DNA of 64,000 nucleotides from Hahellaceae bacterium (GCA_016716085.1 JADJWY010000013.1:1-64000), one strand, 5' to 3'. Positions 1 to 7,730 are shown, numbered from the stretch's first letter. Notes: generated by a model from the letters alone, not told the origin. Numbers and translations: made by a program.

Positions 1-538
1 GCGCGCAACAATGCGGCCAGCTCAGAATCACTCAAAGTGCGGTCACGGGCCTTGCCATCAGCTGGCAGCTTCACCTGCTCGAAAGGATTGGTCTGTAATA
101 GATGCCACTCGCGCTGAGCAGTTGTGAATACCGCTCTCAGTGCAAGTGCATACTTGCGAATAGAGCCCGAGGAAAGCGGTTCATCCCGTTTTTTTAGTTG
201 GTCGATCTCGTCTGCAATAATCGCGGGGGTAATTTCGCTGGCTTTGCGATTGCCAAGCCTGCCCCGCCAGTGCTCAAGCTCTGTTTTGCGGCTTTTCCGG
301 GTGCCAGGGGCCAATTCATTGAATGGACCGGCATAATATCGGTCGATCAGTTCATTGACGAGTTGGGCGCCCGTGTTGCGCATCCTCAAGCGAAGTTTTG
401 CAGACTCTTCCTTTTGAAATGCACGAGCATCCGTCGCAGTTCTAAACCCGCCTTTGTCTATGGTCTGTCCATCCACCTGAAAACGGATGCGATACCGGGT
501 TGCACCACTTGGGGTTTTATAGGACGATGGTCTTGCCA
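1..538 (-). CDS. Tyrosine recombinase (phage-type integrase), 5' part only
   Basis: Read on the minus strand from an ATG at 538, this frame stays open to the window edge (about 179 codons), so the gene is cut by the window and not by a stop. The first 45 residues (MARPSSYKTPSGATRYRIRF and on) resemble the arm-DNA-binding domain of phage integrases. Residues of about 65-150 resemble the SAM-like core-binding domain. The catalytic domain with the R-H-R-Y residues would lie outside the window, so activity cannot be judged. The start codon is 182 bases from the tRNA-Arg gene and the gene reads away from it. It is unrelated in sequence to the integrase at 7731-9062 and probably belongs to a second element on the left. 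Confidence 0.8.
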
Positions 539-571
539 TGTGCCGGACTCCTCTTCAGTTCAGCCGTGGTA

Positions 572-603
572 GCGGACAAGACAGTTGGCGCTGTCTTGTC
601 TGC
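572..603. promoter_or_regulatory. Inverted repeat upstream of the left integrase
   Basis: GACAAGACAG at 575-584 and CTGTCTTGTC at 591-600 form a perfect 10-bp inverted repeat with a 6-base loop. Allowing one G-T pair it extends to 13 bp (572-603). No T-run follows on either strand, so a simple terminator is unlikely. It lies 34 bases upstream of the integrase start and fits an operator or recombination-accessory site; that role is inferred. Confidence 0.45.
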
Positions 604-719
604 GTTTACCTGATTATGGCAGAATTGCACCCGCTGTTACACATAAAACCGCCATGGAACTGACATGGATTTCAACACAGGAAAACAGGATTGTCGTAAC
701 TAGTTGATTTTTAAGAAAT

Positions 720-796
720 GCCCCTGTAGCTCAGCTGGATAGAGCGTCCCCCTCCTAAGGGGAAGGTCGTGCGTTCAAATCGCGCCGGGGGCACCA
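720..796 (+). tRNA. tRNA-Arg (anticodon CCT)
   Basis: A 77-base cloverleaf. The acceptor stem is GCCCCTG (720-726) paired with CGGGGGC (786-792). The anticodon loop is ctCCTaa within a C/G stem, the T-arm contains GTTCAAAT, and the 3' CCA is encoded (794-796). The gene is complete. Its 3' 46 bases recur at 9235-9280, so it is the attachment site of the neighbouring island. The island supplies the 3' half and thereby restores a functional tRNA gene. Confidence 0.95.
751..796 (+). repeat. attL: 3' part of tRNA-Arg
   Basis: These 46 bases, from CCTCCTAAGG through the encoded CCA, are identical to 9235-9280. The identity stops exactly at the tRNA 3' end (next base g here, t at 9281) and inside the anticodon stem on the other side. 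This is the usual arrangement for tyrosine integrases that use the anticodon loop to the 3' end of a tRNA gene. Confidence 0.92.
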
Positions 797-867
797 GTTA
801 TATATCAATAACTTAGCCTGATTTATCACCCTCAAAAATCATCTATATTTTCGCTTATTTTCGTTTT

Positions 868-885
868 GGGGTCTGGTGGGGTCAC
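868..885 (+). promoter_or_regulatory. Putative integrase arm-type sites, left end
   Basis: GGGGTCTG (868-875) and GGGGTCAC (878-885) form a spaced direct repeat about 70-90 bases inside attL. The same octamer occurs twice, in the same orientation, near attR (9083-9102). Paired octamers inside both att ends are what arm-binding sites of tyrosine integrases look like. No binding is shown, so the role is inferred. Confidence 0.5.
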
Positions 886-964
886 TTTCCGTTTTGCTAC
901 CCCCTATGTCCGCCAGCTATTTTTTATTCTCTGCCCCTACCCTGCCACTCACATCACCCTTGAC

Positions 965-1005
965 CGTTACGCAGTAACGAAGCATTCTACTGCTACACAG
1001 TAACG
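965..1005 (+). promoter_or_regulatory. Two GTTAC-n3-GTAAC operator-like sites before the ribbon-helix-helix gene
   Basis: CGTTACGCAGTAACG (965-979) is a 6-bp inverted repeat around GCA. A weaker copy, GCTACACAGTAAC, is at 992-1004, 12 bases upstream of the ATG at 1017. Two further copies lie at 1155-1168 (inside the gene) and 1274-1287 (over its stop codon). The position and dyad symmetry fit autoregulation by the encoded ribbon-helix-helix-like protein (inference). The core GTTAC is also the core of the repeat clusters at 2436-2526 and 4327-4416. Confidence 0.55.
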
Positions 1006-1016
1006 GGGGAATCATC

Positions 1017-1286
1017 ATGGCAAAGACACCAGCACAACGGCAGGCAGACTATAGGGCAAAACGTGCATTTGCTGGCGGGGATGGCAATGGCGAAAGGCGG
1101 GTTAACACATGGATAAGCACAAGTGCCTTTTGCGCGTTGGATAGGCTGGCTTATCGTTACGGCGTAACAAAGCGGGAAATACTGGAAAGGCTGATACTCA
1201 GTGAGGATGACAAGATAGTTTCAAGCCTCGATCCTGACTCACCCGAATGGGGTGTGTACTTCGGCAACCAAGACGTTACGCAGTAA
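1017..1286 (+). CDS. Small ribbon-helix-helix-like DNA-binding protein
   Basis: An 89-residue protein beginning MAKTPAQRQADYRAKRAF. Residues of about 28-65 (RRVNTWISTSAFCALDRLAY, then YGVTKREILERLI) have the pattern of a basic strand followed by two helices, as in ribbon-helix-helix proteins. It looks like the copy-control-like small proteins common on plasmids and P4-like islands. A purine-rich GGGGGA lies 6-11 bases before the ATG. It is the only convincing plus-strand gene of the island and points toward the 3' end of the replication operon. Copies of a GTTAC palindrome precede it, sit inside it and overlap its stop, which suggests that it binds its own gene. Family assignment is from pattern only. 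Confidence 0.7.
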   Translation: MAKTPAQRQADYRAKRAFAGGDGNGERRVNTWISTSAFCALDRLAYRYGVTKREILERLILSEDDKIVSSLDPDSPEWGVYFGNQDVTQ

Positions 1287-1794
1287 CAAACACCTTCAAA
1301 GAAGTGAACCTAGATTCTGTTTATAACCTGAACAATGGATGGGTAATCACTGCCTTTGAGGAAACAGATGCCGTACCGGAGGCTTATGAACCCGGTACGG
1401 CTACGCAAACTGCCGCTACACCTAGCCGCAGCAGTTTGGGAGCTGCGTATGACAGCACATCACAAGAGGCAGGAAAAGACAACACGCCTGGCGCAAAAAC
1501 AAAGCAACACTCACGCAATTGTCAATTTGCGCTTTTGTCGTACGCAATGACGCCAGATTGCCCAAAACAAAAAATACCTGTACATTTTCTCAAAATGGCT
1601 ACTTATCCTTAACGGATAGACCGGCTAAACCTCAAGACAAAACCTGCCAACTGGTTATTTATTAACCTTCATTGGTTTTAACTGTCTGTTTGCCAGTGAA
1701 TATTTAGCGCGCAATATTTAAACAATCTGCCAGCCAAGCGTTTGATGTTAAACAGAATAACCCCGTCAACTTGTCCGGCGTCCCGATTGCTTAT
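1287..1794. other. 508-base region without a convincing gene; two strong hairpins
   Basis: An open frame 1247-1612 (121 codons, plus strand) overlaps the previous gene, lacks a clear ribosome-binding site and has no recognisable domain; I do not call it. The region contains two perfect inverted repeats in a row: GCCGTACCGG (1370-1379) with CCGGTACGGC (1392-1401), and CAAACTGC (1406-1413) with GCAGTTTG (1431-1438). From about 1650 to 1770 it is A+T-rich, with AATATTTA and AATATTTAAA motifs around a GCGCGC. It lies between convergent genes, so terminator, small-RNA and origin roles are all possible. Confidence 0.4.
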
Positions 1795-1983
1795 TCACCC
1801 CGCCTTTACAGCAAAGTAGCGCCAATGTTTTGCAGCCTCGATGCTGGCGGCCTTACCTGATACCGCCTTGGGGAACACCATTTTGAAATATTCCAGCGAT
1901 CCAGGCGGCCAAAGCACCGCAACAATCCATGAATCTGCAATTACTTCGCCTTGGCATGGCCATTCTGGTAACGCCTCGATCAC
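1795..1983 (-). CDS. Small protein of unknown function, coupled to the upstream gene
   Basis: Using the GTG at 1983 gives a 62-residue protein (MIEALPEWPCQGEVIADSWI and on) whose start overlaps the stop of the upstream gene by four bases (GTGA). This is typical of translational coupling. A longer frame with an ATG at 2073 would overlap the upstream gene by 94 bases and has no better ribosome-binding site, so I prefer the GTG. I recognise no domain; the sequence is rich in aromatic residues (WIVAVLWPPGSLEYFKMVFP). It is the last gene of the 6165-1795 operon. Confidence 0.55.
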   Translation of the reverse strand: MIEALPEWPCQGEVIADSWIVAVLWPPGSLEYFKMVFPKAVSGKAASIEAAKHWRYFAVKAG

Positions 1984-2597
1984 AGCGCACCCCCGTTTAG
2001 CCAAGTGTTCGCCACAAACCTCCCTCGATTCTGTTTCTGGTGAGGCAGGCAGCCATCCATAGCCGCCAGCCACTCCCGTTTGTACCCGTCCAGAAAGGTG
2101 GCCCAGTTCATCCGGTGGCCGATCTTATCCCGAATGTAGCGCCGATCCTCGGGCACCAGTTCAATACCCGAATGCTTGAGGTCATCCATTGCTTTCAATA
2201 GCGGGTGTTCTCCTGAATCATCCCCGCCAGATTGCAGGTGCGGGTATTGCTGCTCCATTTGCTCCAGGTATCGTTTAGCGTTGTCCAAAGGCAAAGCGCC
2301 AGACTCAATATCCTGAATGTCATCCTGAGAGAACAAACACAACCCTGGCAGGCGGTCATCAGGTGCGGTCAGATAGGCGAGTGATCGGCCCAACTGATCA
2401 GCCACCGCTGTATCACTTTGGCATTGTTGTTTTTCCGTGTTACCCGTGTTACCTATGTTACTCGCCCCGTCATTACTGGCTTTTCGCGGTAACATTTCAC
2501 TTTTGGGCCGTGTTACCCGTGTTACCTCAAACGGTGCTGGTTCCTGTTTAGCCTGAACCTCGTCCAGAAAGGCAAACGCCTTTTCGCTAAGCTTCAT
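1980..2597 (-). CDS. Island protein of unknown function, downstream of the DUF927 gene
   Basis: A 205-residue protein starting MKLSEKAFAFLDEVQAKQEP. The ATG at 2597 lies inside the last codons of the DUF927 gene (11-base overlap), which supports coupling. An earlier in-frame ATG at 2705 would overlap that gene by more than 100 bases and is less likely. Residues 18-60 contain two tracts encoded by 9-base repeats (VTRVTR and NIGNTGNT); see the repeat cluster 2436-2526. The C-terminal third (residues about 160-205, with RMNWATFLDGYKREWLAAMD) is hydrophilic and looks like a short helical domain. I do not recognise the family with certainty. Its place after primase and helicase suggests an accessory replication role (inference). 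Confidence 0.65.
   Translation of the reverse strand: MKLSEKAFAFLDEVQAKQEPAPFEVTRVTRPKSEMLPRKASNDGASNIGNTGNTEKQQCQSDTAVADQLGRSLAYLTAPDDRLPGLCLFSQDDIQDIESGALPLDNAKRYLEQMEQQYPHLQSGGDDSGEHPLLKAMDDLKHSGIELVPEDRRYIRDKIGHRMNWATFLDGYKREWLAAMDGCLPHQKQNRGRFVANTWLNGGAL
2436..2526 (+). repeat. Iteron-like cluster A (CGTGTTACC 9-mers)
   Basis: CGTGTTACC occurs at 2436-2444, 2445-2453, 2509-2517 and 2518-2526. A degenerate copy (TATGTTACT) lies at 2454-2462 and an inverted GGTAACA at 2488-2494. The 9-base period is in phase with the minus-strand reading frame, so the repeats appear in the protein as VTR and GNT units. Exact tandem 9-mers shared with cluster B are more than codon bias would give and look like protein-binding iterons. 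Confidence 0.7.
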
Positions 2598-4565
2598 CCT
2601 GCAAGCCCTCCAGATAAATCGGCGGCCATAATCTGATATTGCCTTCACCCTGAACCTTTTTCTGTTCGGCGCGTTTAGTTGTCGAGGGCCATATTCGGGC
2701 ATCAATCAAAGCCCTTAGCACTCGCGCCACATCAAAGCCATCCGTTGCCCGCTTCAAACCTACTGAGGTAAACCGATAGCCTCGCCGGTTCAGATCGTCG
2801 CGCTCATACCATCCAGCCCGAGAGGTCATGGCCAGCTTATCCTGGGCTTCGTCGCTTCCATCCATGCGCGTGAATTGCCCCTCACCATGCGCTTCTAAAA
2901 ACTCGCGGATAGATTGAAGAATTGCCGCCTGCTCATGGTTGCCGCTTTTCTGTCCCTGACACCATTGGGTGAATAGTTCAAGCATTGCTTTTATGGCAAC
3001 GCCGCCTTGCCAGGTAAAACGCCCGATTCAACACCAAGCTCGCAAGCGTGGGCGATCAATGCAAACCGCTTTCCTACCCGCGTGGTTTGCCTTGCTCAGT
3101 TTTGAATGCCTGCTCGATTCGCCTGAAATCGTCCGTAATAGGTGGCGACTGAATCAATGCCTCAATGAAGGCAGGGCCAGCATGCCCAAAGTGGCTTTTT
3201 GTTGCCGTTTGAAGGTAGTCAGACATAGCCGCACCGCTGTTGAAGTGGTGAAGGTCATCGAACGCACCAAACGCACGAGCAACACTCAGACTTGGCAGCC
3301 TGATACTCTGGCCCGCTGTAGTTCGCTTGGAAGCTTCAGCCATGACGGTATCTAGAGGCTTCTCACCCGTTGATAACATCATCACGCGCCATTGTTTTGT
3401 ATCGGCTGCCGTGCCGTCACGCTTCGACCGTTGCTTGCCCGTCCCGTTGCAGATTGCATAAACAATATTGCCGACAGTGCGCGGATCGGCTTCACTGATT
3501 TCGTCCAGTACCAGGCAGGTATCATTACGAAGCGCCGCAATTCCTTCTAATCCATTGCCGGTGGCCAGCCACGATTTACGGAATGACTCAGGCTGCCCCA
3601 GACGCTACCCGCAACATCCGCCGCCGTAGTCTTGCCGCTGCTCGAATCATTGAATAGATGAACTCCACCGCCCTGCATATCAAGGAAGGCGAGTAACGGC
3701 CCAGCCAAGGCGACACCGATAGCAAGCATTAAAACAGGATTGCCCTCAGCCAAGGCAGCAACCTCACGCTTCCAATTATCAAAGGTTCCCGCGCTCGAAT
3801 AGCCGCCCGTACCAGGGTGCTGCGATTGATAAAAAACTTTGTCCTTGCCGATCACCTTGGTTGGAGTGACAAACGCTGTTCGGGTACTGCTCCAGCCCAC
3901 TTGCCCAACCGCTTTGATTTTCGTTTTGGGGTGTTGGCTAAAAAGGTAGTCAGGTAAACGGCCACGAACTTTGTGGTTCACCTCCCACCCCATCCCGAGT
4001 AACTCGCGCCTCAAATCCTCACCTGCGCCAGCCAACATTGACATAGGCATGCACCAGTTTTTTGCGTGCTTGAATCTATCCTCGATGACAAGCAAACGGC
4101 CAAAATCGTGACCGTTGCCATTGCTGGCAATCGCATCAACGAATAGCGGAGTGCACAACCATACGTCCACCGCCTCGCCTTGCTCAACGCCATGATAGTA
4201 AACACCAGGCCTACATTTTTCCCCGTTCTTCCTGGGCCATTCGGCAAGCATCGAATAACACGCCCAGACCGGACGCGCCTCTATCGCGGGGAAGCTTGGA
4301 TATTCAGCATGCTTATCTTCAGCGTAGGTAACACGGGTAACATTTGGATTTTCAGGCGTGTTACCGCCTAAAGCCGCGTCATTGCTGGCTGGTAACACGG
4401 TAACACCGGTAACATCGTTTTTAACGAATCTGAATCTAATTCCTGTTGGTTGTCGGGGTGAGTGGCATCCTTTCCGATCTTTGAGCTTTGTGTAGCCAGT
4501 TCGCGCCTTGCCTGCGCCGTTGCTTGCCTTATAGCCTCCAGGCCGATTGCTTGCGCATCACTCAT
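2587..4565 (-). pseudogene. DUF927-type helicase-like replication gene, split by four frameshifts
   Basis: The pieces read, in order: N-terminus from MSDAQAIGLEAIRQATAQAR (ATG at 4565, overlapping the primase stop as ATGA); a DUF927 core with the P-loop-like stretch GGGVHLFNDSSSGKTTAADV; VMMLSTGEKPLDTVMAEAS; and a C-terminus beginning about 2991 (MLELFTQWCQGQ). They join if one base is added at each of four places: the A-run at 4418-4422, the G-run at 3596-3599 (restoring VWGQPESFRKSW and LVLDEISEADPRT), the G-run at 3077-3079, and about 3013-3015. With four bases added the length is exactly 661 codons. DUF927 proteins are ATPases found next to P4-like primases. Whether the lesions are real or sequence errors is open. 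As written, no full protein is made. Confidence 0.85.
4327..4416 (+). repeat. Iteron-like cluster B (GGTAACACG 9-mers)
   Basis: GGTAACACG or one-base variants occur at 4327-4335, 4336-4344, 4391-4399, 4399-4407 and 4408-4416, with the inverted form CGTGTTACC at 4357-4365. This is the reverse complement of the cluster A motif. The cluster lies in the variable N-terminal part of the DUF927 gene, where it encodes tracts such as DVTGVT and NVTRVT. One of the frameshifts (4418-4422) is immediately beside it. Confidence 0.7.
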
Positions 4566-5588
4566 GCTGCCACCCCCTGCGCTACGTCCAGCCAATCCAA
4601 TCCCTGGCAGGGTGGAAGTATTGAAGCCACCGCCAGCCCTTCAGCCTTCAATCTGGTTTCAAGGTTTCGTGCTGCTTCCTGCCCTTTACCGCTGGCATCG
4701 TTATCCGCGCAAATAATCACGCTTTCCACGCCATCAGGGATCAGCACCGATTCCAGACCATTGGCAGAGACACACGCCCACACCGGCAAGTCTGGTAAGG
4801 CCATGCGTATGGCTAGTGCAGTCTCTATTCCCTCAGTCACGGCAAGCTCGCGTCCAGGCGGCCAGTACAAGCGAATAGCACCGCCTTTCGTTGCCCCCGG
4901 CCAGATAGCAGGGGTTAGCTTTTTGGCGTCGTCTACGGGTGCTTTGCTGCCATCTTGAGTAAGGTAGGTACGGTGCAGGCTGACGGGCTGGTTATTGACG
5001 ACGACAGGCGCAACCAATGCGGGGAACGATTGCTGGCGGTCGAATGACAAACACGGATGGCCCAGCCAATTGCGCGGTAAATCATCATGGTCGATCAATG
5101 CGCCCAGACCACGATTGCGAAGGTATGACAGATCCAGGCTCAAACGACGACAACGGTATGACCTGGCTCATGGTTTGATGCAGCCTTTGATGGTTGCGTT
5201 CAGCATCTCGTTCAATTTGCTGCCGTGCCGCTTCCTCACGATCTCGCGCTTTTCGATTCAATTCTGATATGTCGATTTGGATAGTCTCGGGCCTGATACC
5301 AAGCACCGATTCAACCAAGCGACACACTTCCTTGAACCCTTGGCCAGTCACTTGTCCCAGCCAGTGGAAGCCATCACCGTTGCCGCATTGATTGCAGATC
5401 GCGCCGCCCGTTGTTTCCCAGTCACCAAAGAACCGGAAACGGTCATTACCGCCACAACTCGGGCAGGGCTGGTGCTTGGCATGGGTTTGCCTCAACTCGG
5501 GCAATATGCTGCCGTATATCGTTGCCCAATGACCCCGGGCAATGTCTGCCGTTTTGGGCTGGCGGGTGTACAAGTCAGGGAGTCTCAT
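4562..5588 (-). pseudogene. P4-like primase (zinc finger plus Toprim), one frameshift
   Basis: The upstream part (ATG at 5588, MRLPDLYTRQPKTADIARGH) carries a primase zinc finger of about residues 42-72: CPSCGGNDRFRFFGDW, then CNQCGNGDG. The downstream part (from about 5143) carries a Toprim domain: LAVTEGIETALAIRMAL with the catalytic Glu, then VIICADNDASGKGQEAA with the DxD pair. They are in different frames. Removing one T from the TTT near 5140 joins ...SQVIPLSS to LSLDLSYLRNRGLGAL, a normal transition in this family, giving about 341 residues. A natural two-gene split, the second starting at TTG 5143, is possible but the overlap makes it less likely. The start overlaps the upstream stop as ATGA. 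Confidence 0.8.
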
Positions 5589-5881
5589 ACCGCACCCCCT
5601 TCACTCATCAGCACATAACGGGCGTTGCGGTGCTTCTTGCCTTGAGCATTAACGCTGGTTGTCCAGATGGTCAGAATCTTTAAACCCATCTTTCTGAGTT
5701 CACATATCCGAGCACTGGGGCGCATGATGTCCAATTCTTCAACCGCCTGAATTGTCGTAACACCTTTGCCCTGCTCCCGTTCCATCGCATCAGAGAAGCG
5801 TTTACGCTGCGAACTGGCAGAATTGTCGGTATAATTGGGGTACGTGTTTTGGGCTGCTTCGGTGGCCTTTTCTTTTTTCAT
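5585..5881 (-). CDS. Winged-helix DNA-binding protein
   Basis: A 98-residue protein. Residues 39-75 (GKGVTTIQAVEELDIMRPSA, then RICELRKMGLKI) have the winged-helix pattern seen in small phage and island proteins, in which a helix-turn-helix is followed by a strand pair ending in HRNARYVL. The first 25 residues are polar and probably disordered. The start overlaps the previous stop (5878-5881, ATGA) and its stop overlaps the primase start. A role in regulation or origin recognition is inferred from position. Confidence 0.7.
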   Translation of the reverse strand: MKKEKATEAAQNTYPNYTDNSASSQRKRFSDAMEREQGKGVTTIQAVEELDIMRPSARICELRKMGLKILTIWTTSVNAQGKKHRNARYVLMSEGGAV

Positions 5882-6165
5882 GCGGCAGCACCTCCACTCA
5901 CAGACGGGCTAAATACTTTCCCGTACTGCTTAGCCCACGCCTCTAAAGTCTCACGCTTGTAGCGCACTGTACGCCCGAACTTTATCCATGCTGGTGCTGG
6001 CTGGCCCAGAAGCGTTCCTACTGCTCTGGACGTTTTAAGTGTTGTGGGTTCAATTCCCAGGTAAAGACTGGATTGCCGTTCGTTCAGGAGAAGCGCGTAC
6101 AACAGCGCATCATTTTCGGTAGATTGTGCAGCCTTGTGTTGTGGCTGCTGTCTGCTGGTTTTCAC
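5878..6165 (-). CDS. Excisionase/AlpA-like DNA-binding protein
   Basis: A 95-residue protein with a MerR-like helix-turn-helix at residues of about 28-78: LNERQSSLYLGIEPTTLKTS, then PAWIKFGRTVRYKRETLEAW. The pattern (helix-turn-helix, then a wing with a conserved IKFGR-VRY and a final helix) is that of AlpA and excisionase families. It is the first gene of the coupled operon running to 1795, and palindromes lie just upstream (6212-6277). It could act as excisionase, as activator of the operon, or both. Confidence 0.75.
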   Translation of the reverse strand: MKTSRQQPQHKAAQSTENDALLYALLLNERQSSLYLGIEPTTLKTSRAVGTLLGQPAPAWIKFGRTVRYKRETLEAWAKQYGKVFSPSVSGGAAA

Positions 6166-6211
6166 AGGATAAGCCCTCGTAGTTGCTAGGTACGGGGTTG
6201 ATTCTGCTTTA

Positions 6212-6277
6212 CCTAATTTTGGTGGTCAGGGATGAAAATCGGCTGTCTTGCTCGATCTTCTGCATGCAGAAATTAGG
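6212..6277. promoter_or_regulatory. Palindrome cluster upstream of the island replication operon
   Basis: TTCTGCATGCAGAA (6258-6271) is a perfect 14-bp palindrome. CCTAATTT (6212-6219) and AAATTAGG (6270-6277) form an outer inverted repeat 66 bases long. They lie between the operon start at 6165 and the cargo gene ending at 6319. Both look like binding sites for dimeric regulators. I could not pick a convincing -35/-10 pair. Confidence 0.5.
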
Positions 6278-6318
6278 TTTTTTTGGCCCATTTTCTGCCC
6301 CTGCTTAGACATTGATTT

Positions 6319-7350
6319 CTAATCCTTTTTTTTCTGACCAAGAATATCTACTCCATGCCGACCCGATATTCTCCACTCAACGTCCCTTAATTTACTATGC
6401 CTTGCTTTTGCGAGCTTCATTACACGCTTGACTGTATCTTCTTCTATGTCAGGCTCGACTATATCTATACCGCAGAGACGGTAAATGTCTTTTTTTTGGG
6501 GCGCTTTACCCAAATCAAAATATACTTCACACAGCTGCTGGCATAAGATTCTGCCTGACAAATGTGGGTCGTTACGTGTCGATACAGAACAAAAATCTTC
6601 CCAATCATTCTCGCCCAACAAACTATGAAACTTCGCGACCGACTTTTTTAAGTCAGCGGTGAACCACGCCATCTCTATTGCACCGATACCTCTGAAAGTC
6701 TTTGCGGAAATAACATTAAGGAAAAGCTCTGCATTTTTTTTCATTCCATCTAACTCATACCTTACCTTTTTTGCAGAACTGGCTCCCTCTCCGGACAAAT
6801 AAGCCCCGTAAGCCAGTAAGCAATTTGCCGTAAACGTAACTGGCCCGAGAACTCCACGCTCCAAGTAGCATAAAATTCCAGCCGCCGCCGCTTTCTCTGG
6901 CTGTTTTGCTAAACCATCTATATAGAGCGAAACTACTCTTTGCCAGTCAGCTTCAAATATAGGAGCGCCTCTAGACTTATCTTTTGGCGGCTCAGGCCAA
7001 AATTCCAATGCAGACTTTATAAAGTTGGGTTGTGCTTCGAGCCATTCTAAAGCATGGCGCACTTCACTGATTTTTTTAGCTGAATCAAATTTATTTGAGA
7101 TTCGTTGCCCACAAATTTCAGCAAACCTAGTTCTGCCTTGCTCATCTAAAAGCAGTTTCTGCTCCCAATCTTGATTATCGAATCGGCCGTTTCGTTCGAT
7201 TAACGCAAGCAAGCTATTTTTAGGCTCGTAGTCATCTTTGAACTGTTGAGCAATCTCACCATTTAAGGCGGACATTAAATCGCTAACTACCAACTTGAGA
7301 TACCATCCGCACTTTGAAATTGCTGAATGGGAAGGAATTGCTTTTGTCAT
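6319..7350 (-). CDS. Island cargo protein of unknown function (343 residues)
   Basis: I choose the ATG at 7350 (MTKAIPSHSAISKCGWYLKL) because GAGGTG lies 7-12 bases upstream. An in-frame ATG at 7392 has no such site. The protein is soluble, with no signal peptide, membrane segment or recognisable catalytic motif. It has a run of helical segments (residues about 60-260) and a basic C-terminus ending GQKKKD. I recognise no family. The gene is visibly richer in A+T than the replication genes around it, a sign of separate origin. Its place between the integrase and the replication operon is a common spot for variable cargo such as phage-defence genes, but nothing in the sequence proves such a role. 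Confidence 0.75.
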   Translation of the reverse strand: MTKAIPSHSAISKCGWYLKLVVSDLMSALNGEIAQQFKDDYEPKNSLLALIERNGRFDNQDWEQKLLLDEQGRTRFAEICGQRISNKFDSAKKISEVRHALEWLEAQPNFIKSALEFWPEPPKDKSRGAPIFEADWQRVVSLYIDGLAKQPEKAAAAGILCYLERGVLGPVTFTANCLLAYGAYLSGEGASSAKKVRYELDGMKKNAELFLNVISAKTFRGIGAIEMAWFTADLKKSVAKFHSLLGENDWEDFCSVSTRNDPHLSGRILCQQLCEVYFDLGKAPQKKDIYRLCGIDIVEPDIEEDTVKRVMKLAKARHSKLRDVEWRISGRHGVDILGQKKKD

Positions 7351-7450
7351 TTCGCGCACCTCTACGCAAAAGCACCTCAAGATAGGAACCAAGTCAGGCT
7401 AGTGAGGTAACTAGCTTTTCGGGAGCTAACCTAGACTTGGTGTAAACGGT

Positions 7451-7669
7451 TTACTGGTTAATGGTTTGGTACTTCAATTTCTCTAGCCAATCTTGTATGG
7501 CGCTGTTCTGTTTGTAAATCTTATCTGCCAGACACTCAAGTACATCCTCTGGGCAGTCGGCAATGGATAGAAACTCTCCCTGCCTGATAAAGTGAATCAG
7601 GGTTCCCTGGGTCAACATTGCGTCAATTTGCGCTTGAAGCTCATCCATTGATACATTCACAAAAGCCAT
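7451..7669 (-). CDS. Small protein of unknown function
   Basis: A 72-residue acidic protein (MAFVNVSMDELQAQIDAMLT and on) preceded by AGGAGG eight bases before the ATG, one of the best ribosome-binding sites in the island. It has no signal peptide or membrane segment; the second half is probably helical. It is transcribed in the same direction as the integrase upstream (start of the gap at 7731) and the 343-residue cargo gene downstream. A partner role with that gene is possible, but its function is unknown. Confidence 0.7.
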   Translation of the reverse strand: MAFVNVSMDELQAQIDAMLTQGTLIHFIRQGEFLSIADCPEDVLECLADKIYKQNSAIQDWLEKLKYQTINQ

Positions 7670-7730
7670 AATTTGCGCCTCCTGTTAGGTGCGTTGTGGT
7701 CAGTGTCTGGCAGGGTGGCCGCCCTGTCAG

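Noticed and set aside
575..600. Rho-independent terminator before the left integrase
   Set aside because: Strong stem but no T-run on either strand; listed as an inverted repeat instead.
1247..1612. Open frame of 121 codons overlapping the ribbon-helix-helix-like gene
   Set aside because: No ribosome-binding site, no recognisable domain, and it runs through two strong hairpins; not supported as a gene.
2436..2526. CRISPR array
   Set aside because: The repeats are 9 bases, tandem and in coding phase; no spacers of regular length and no cas genes in the window.
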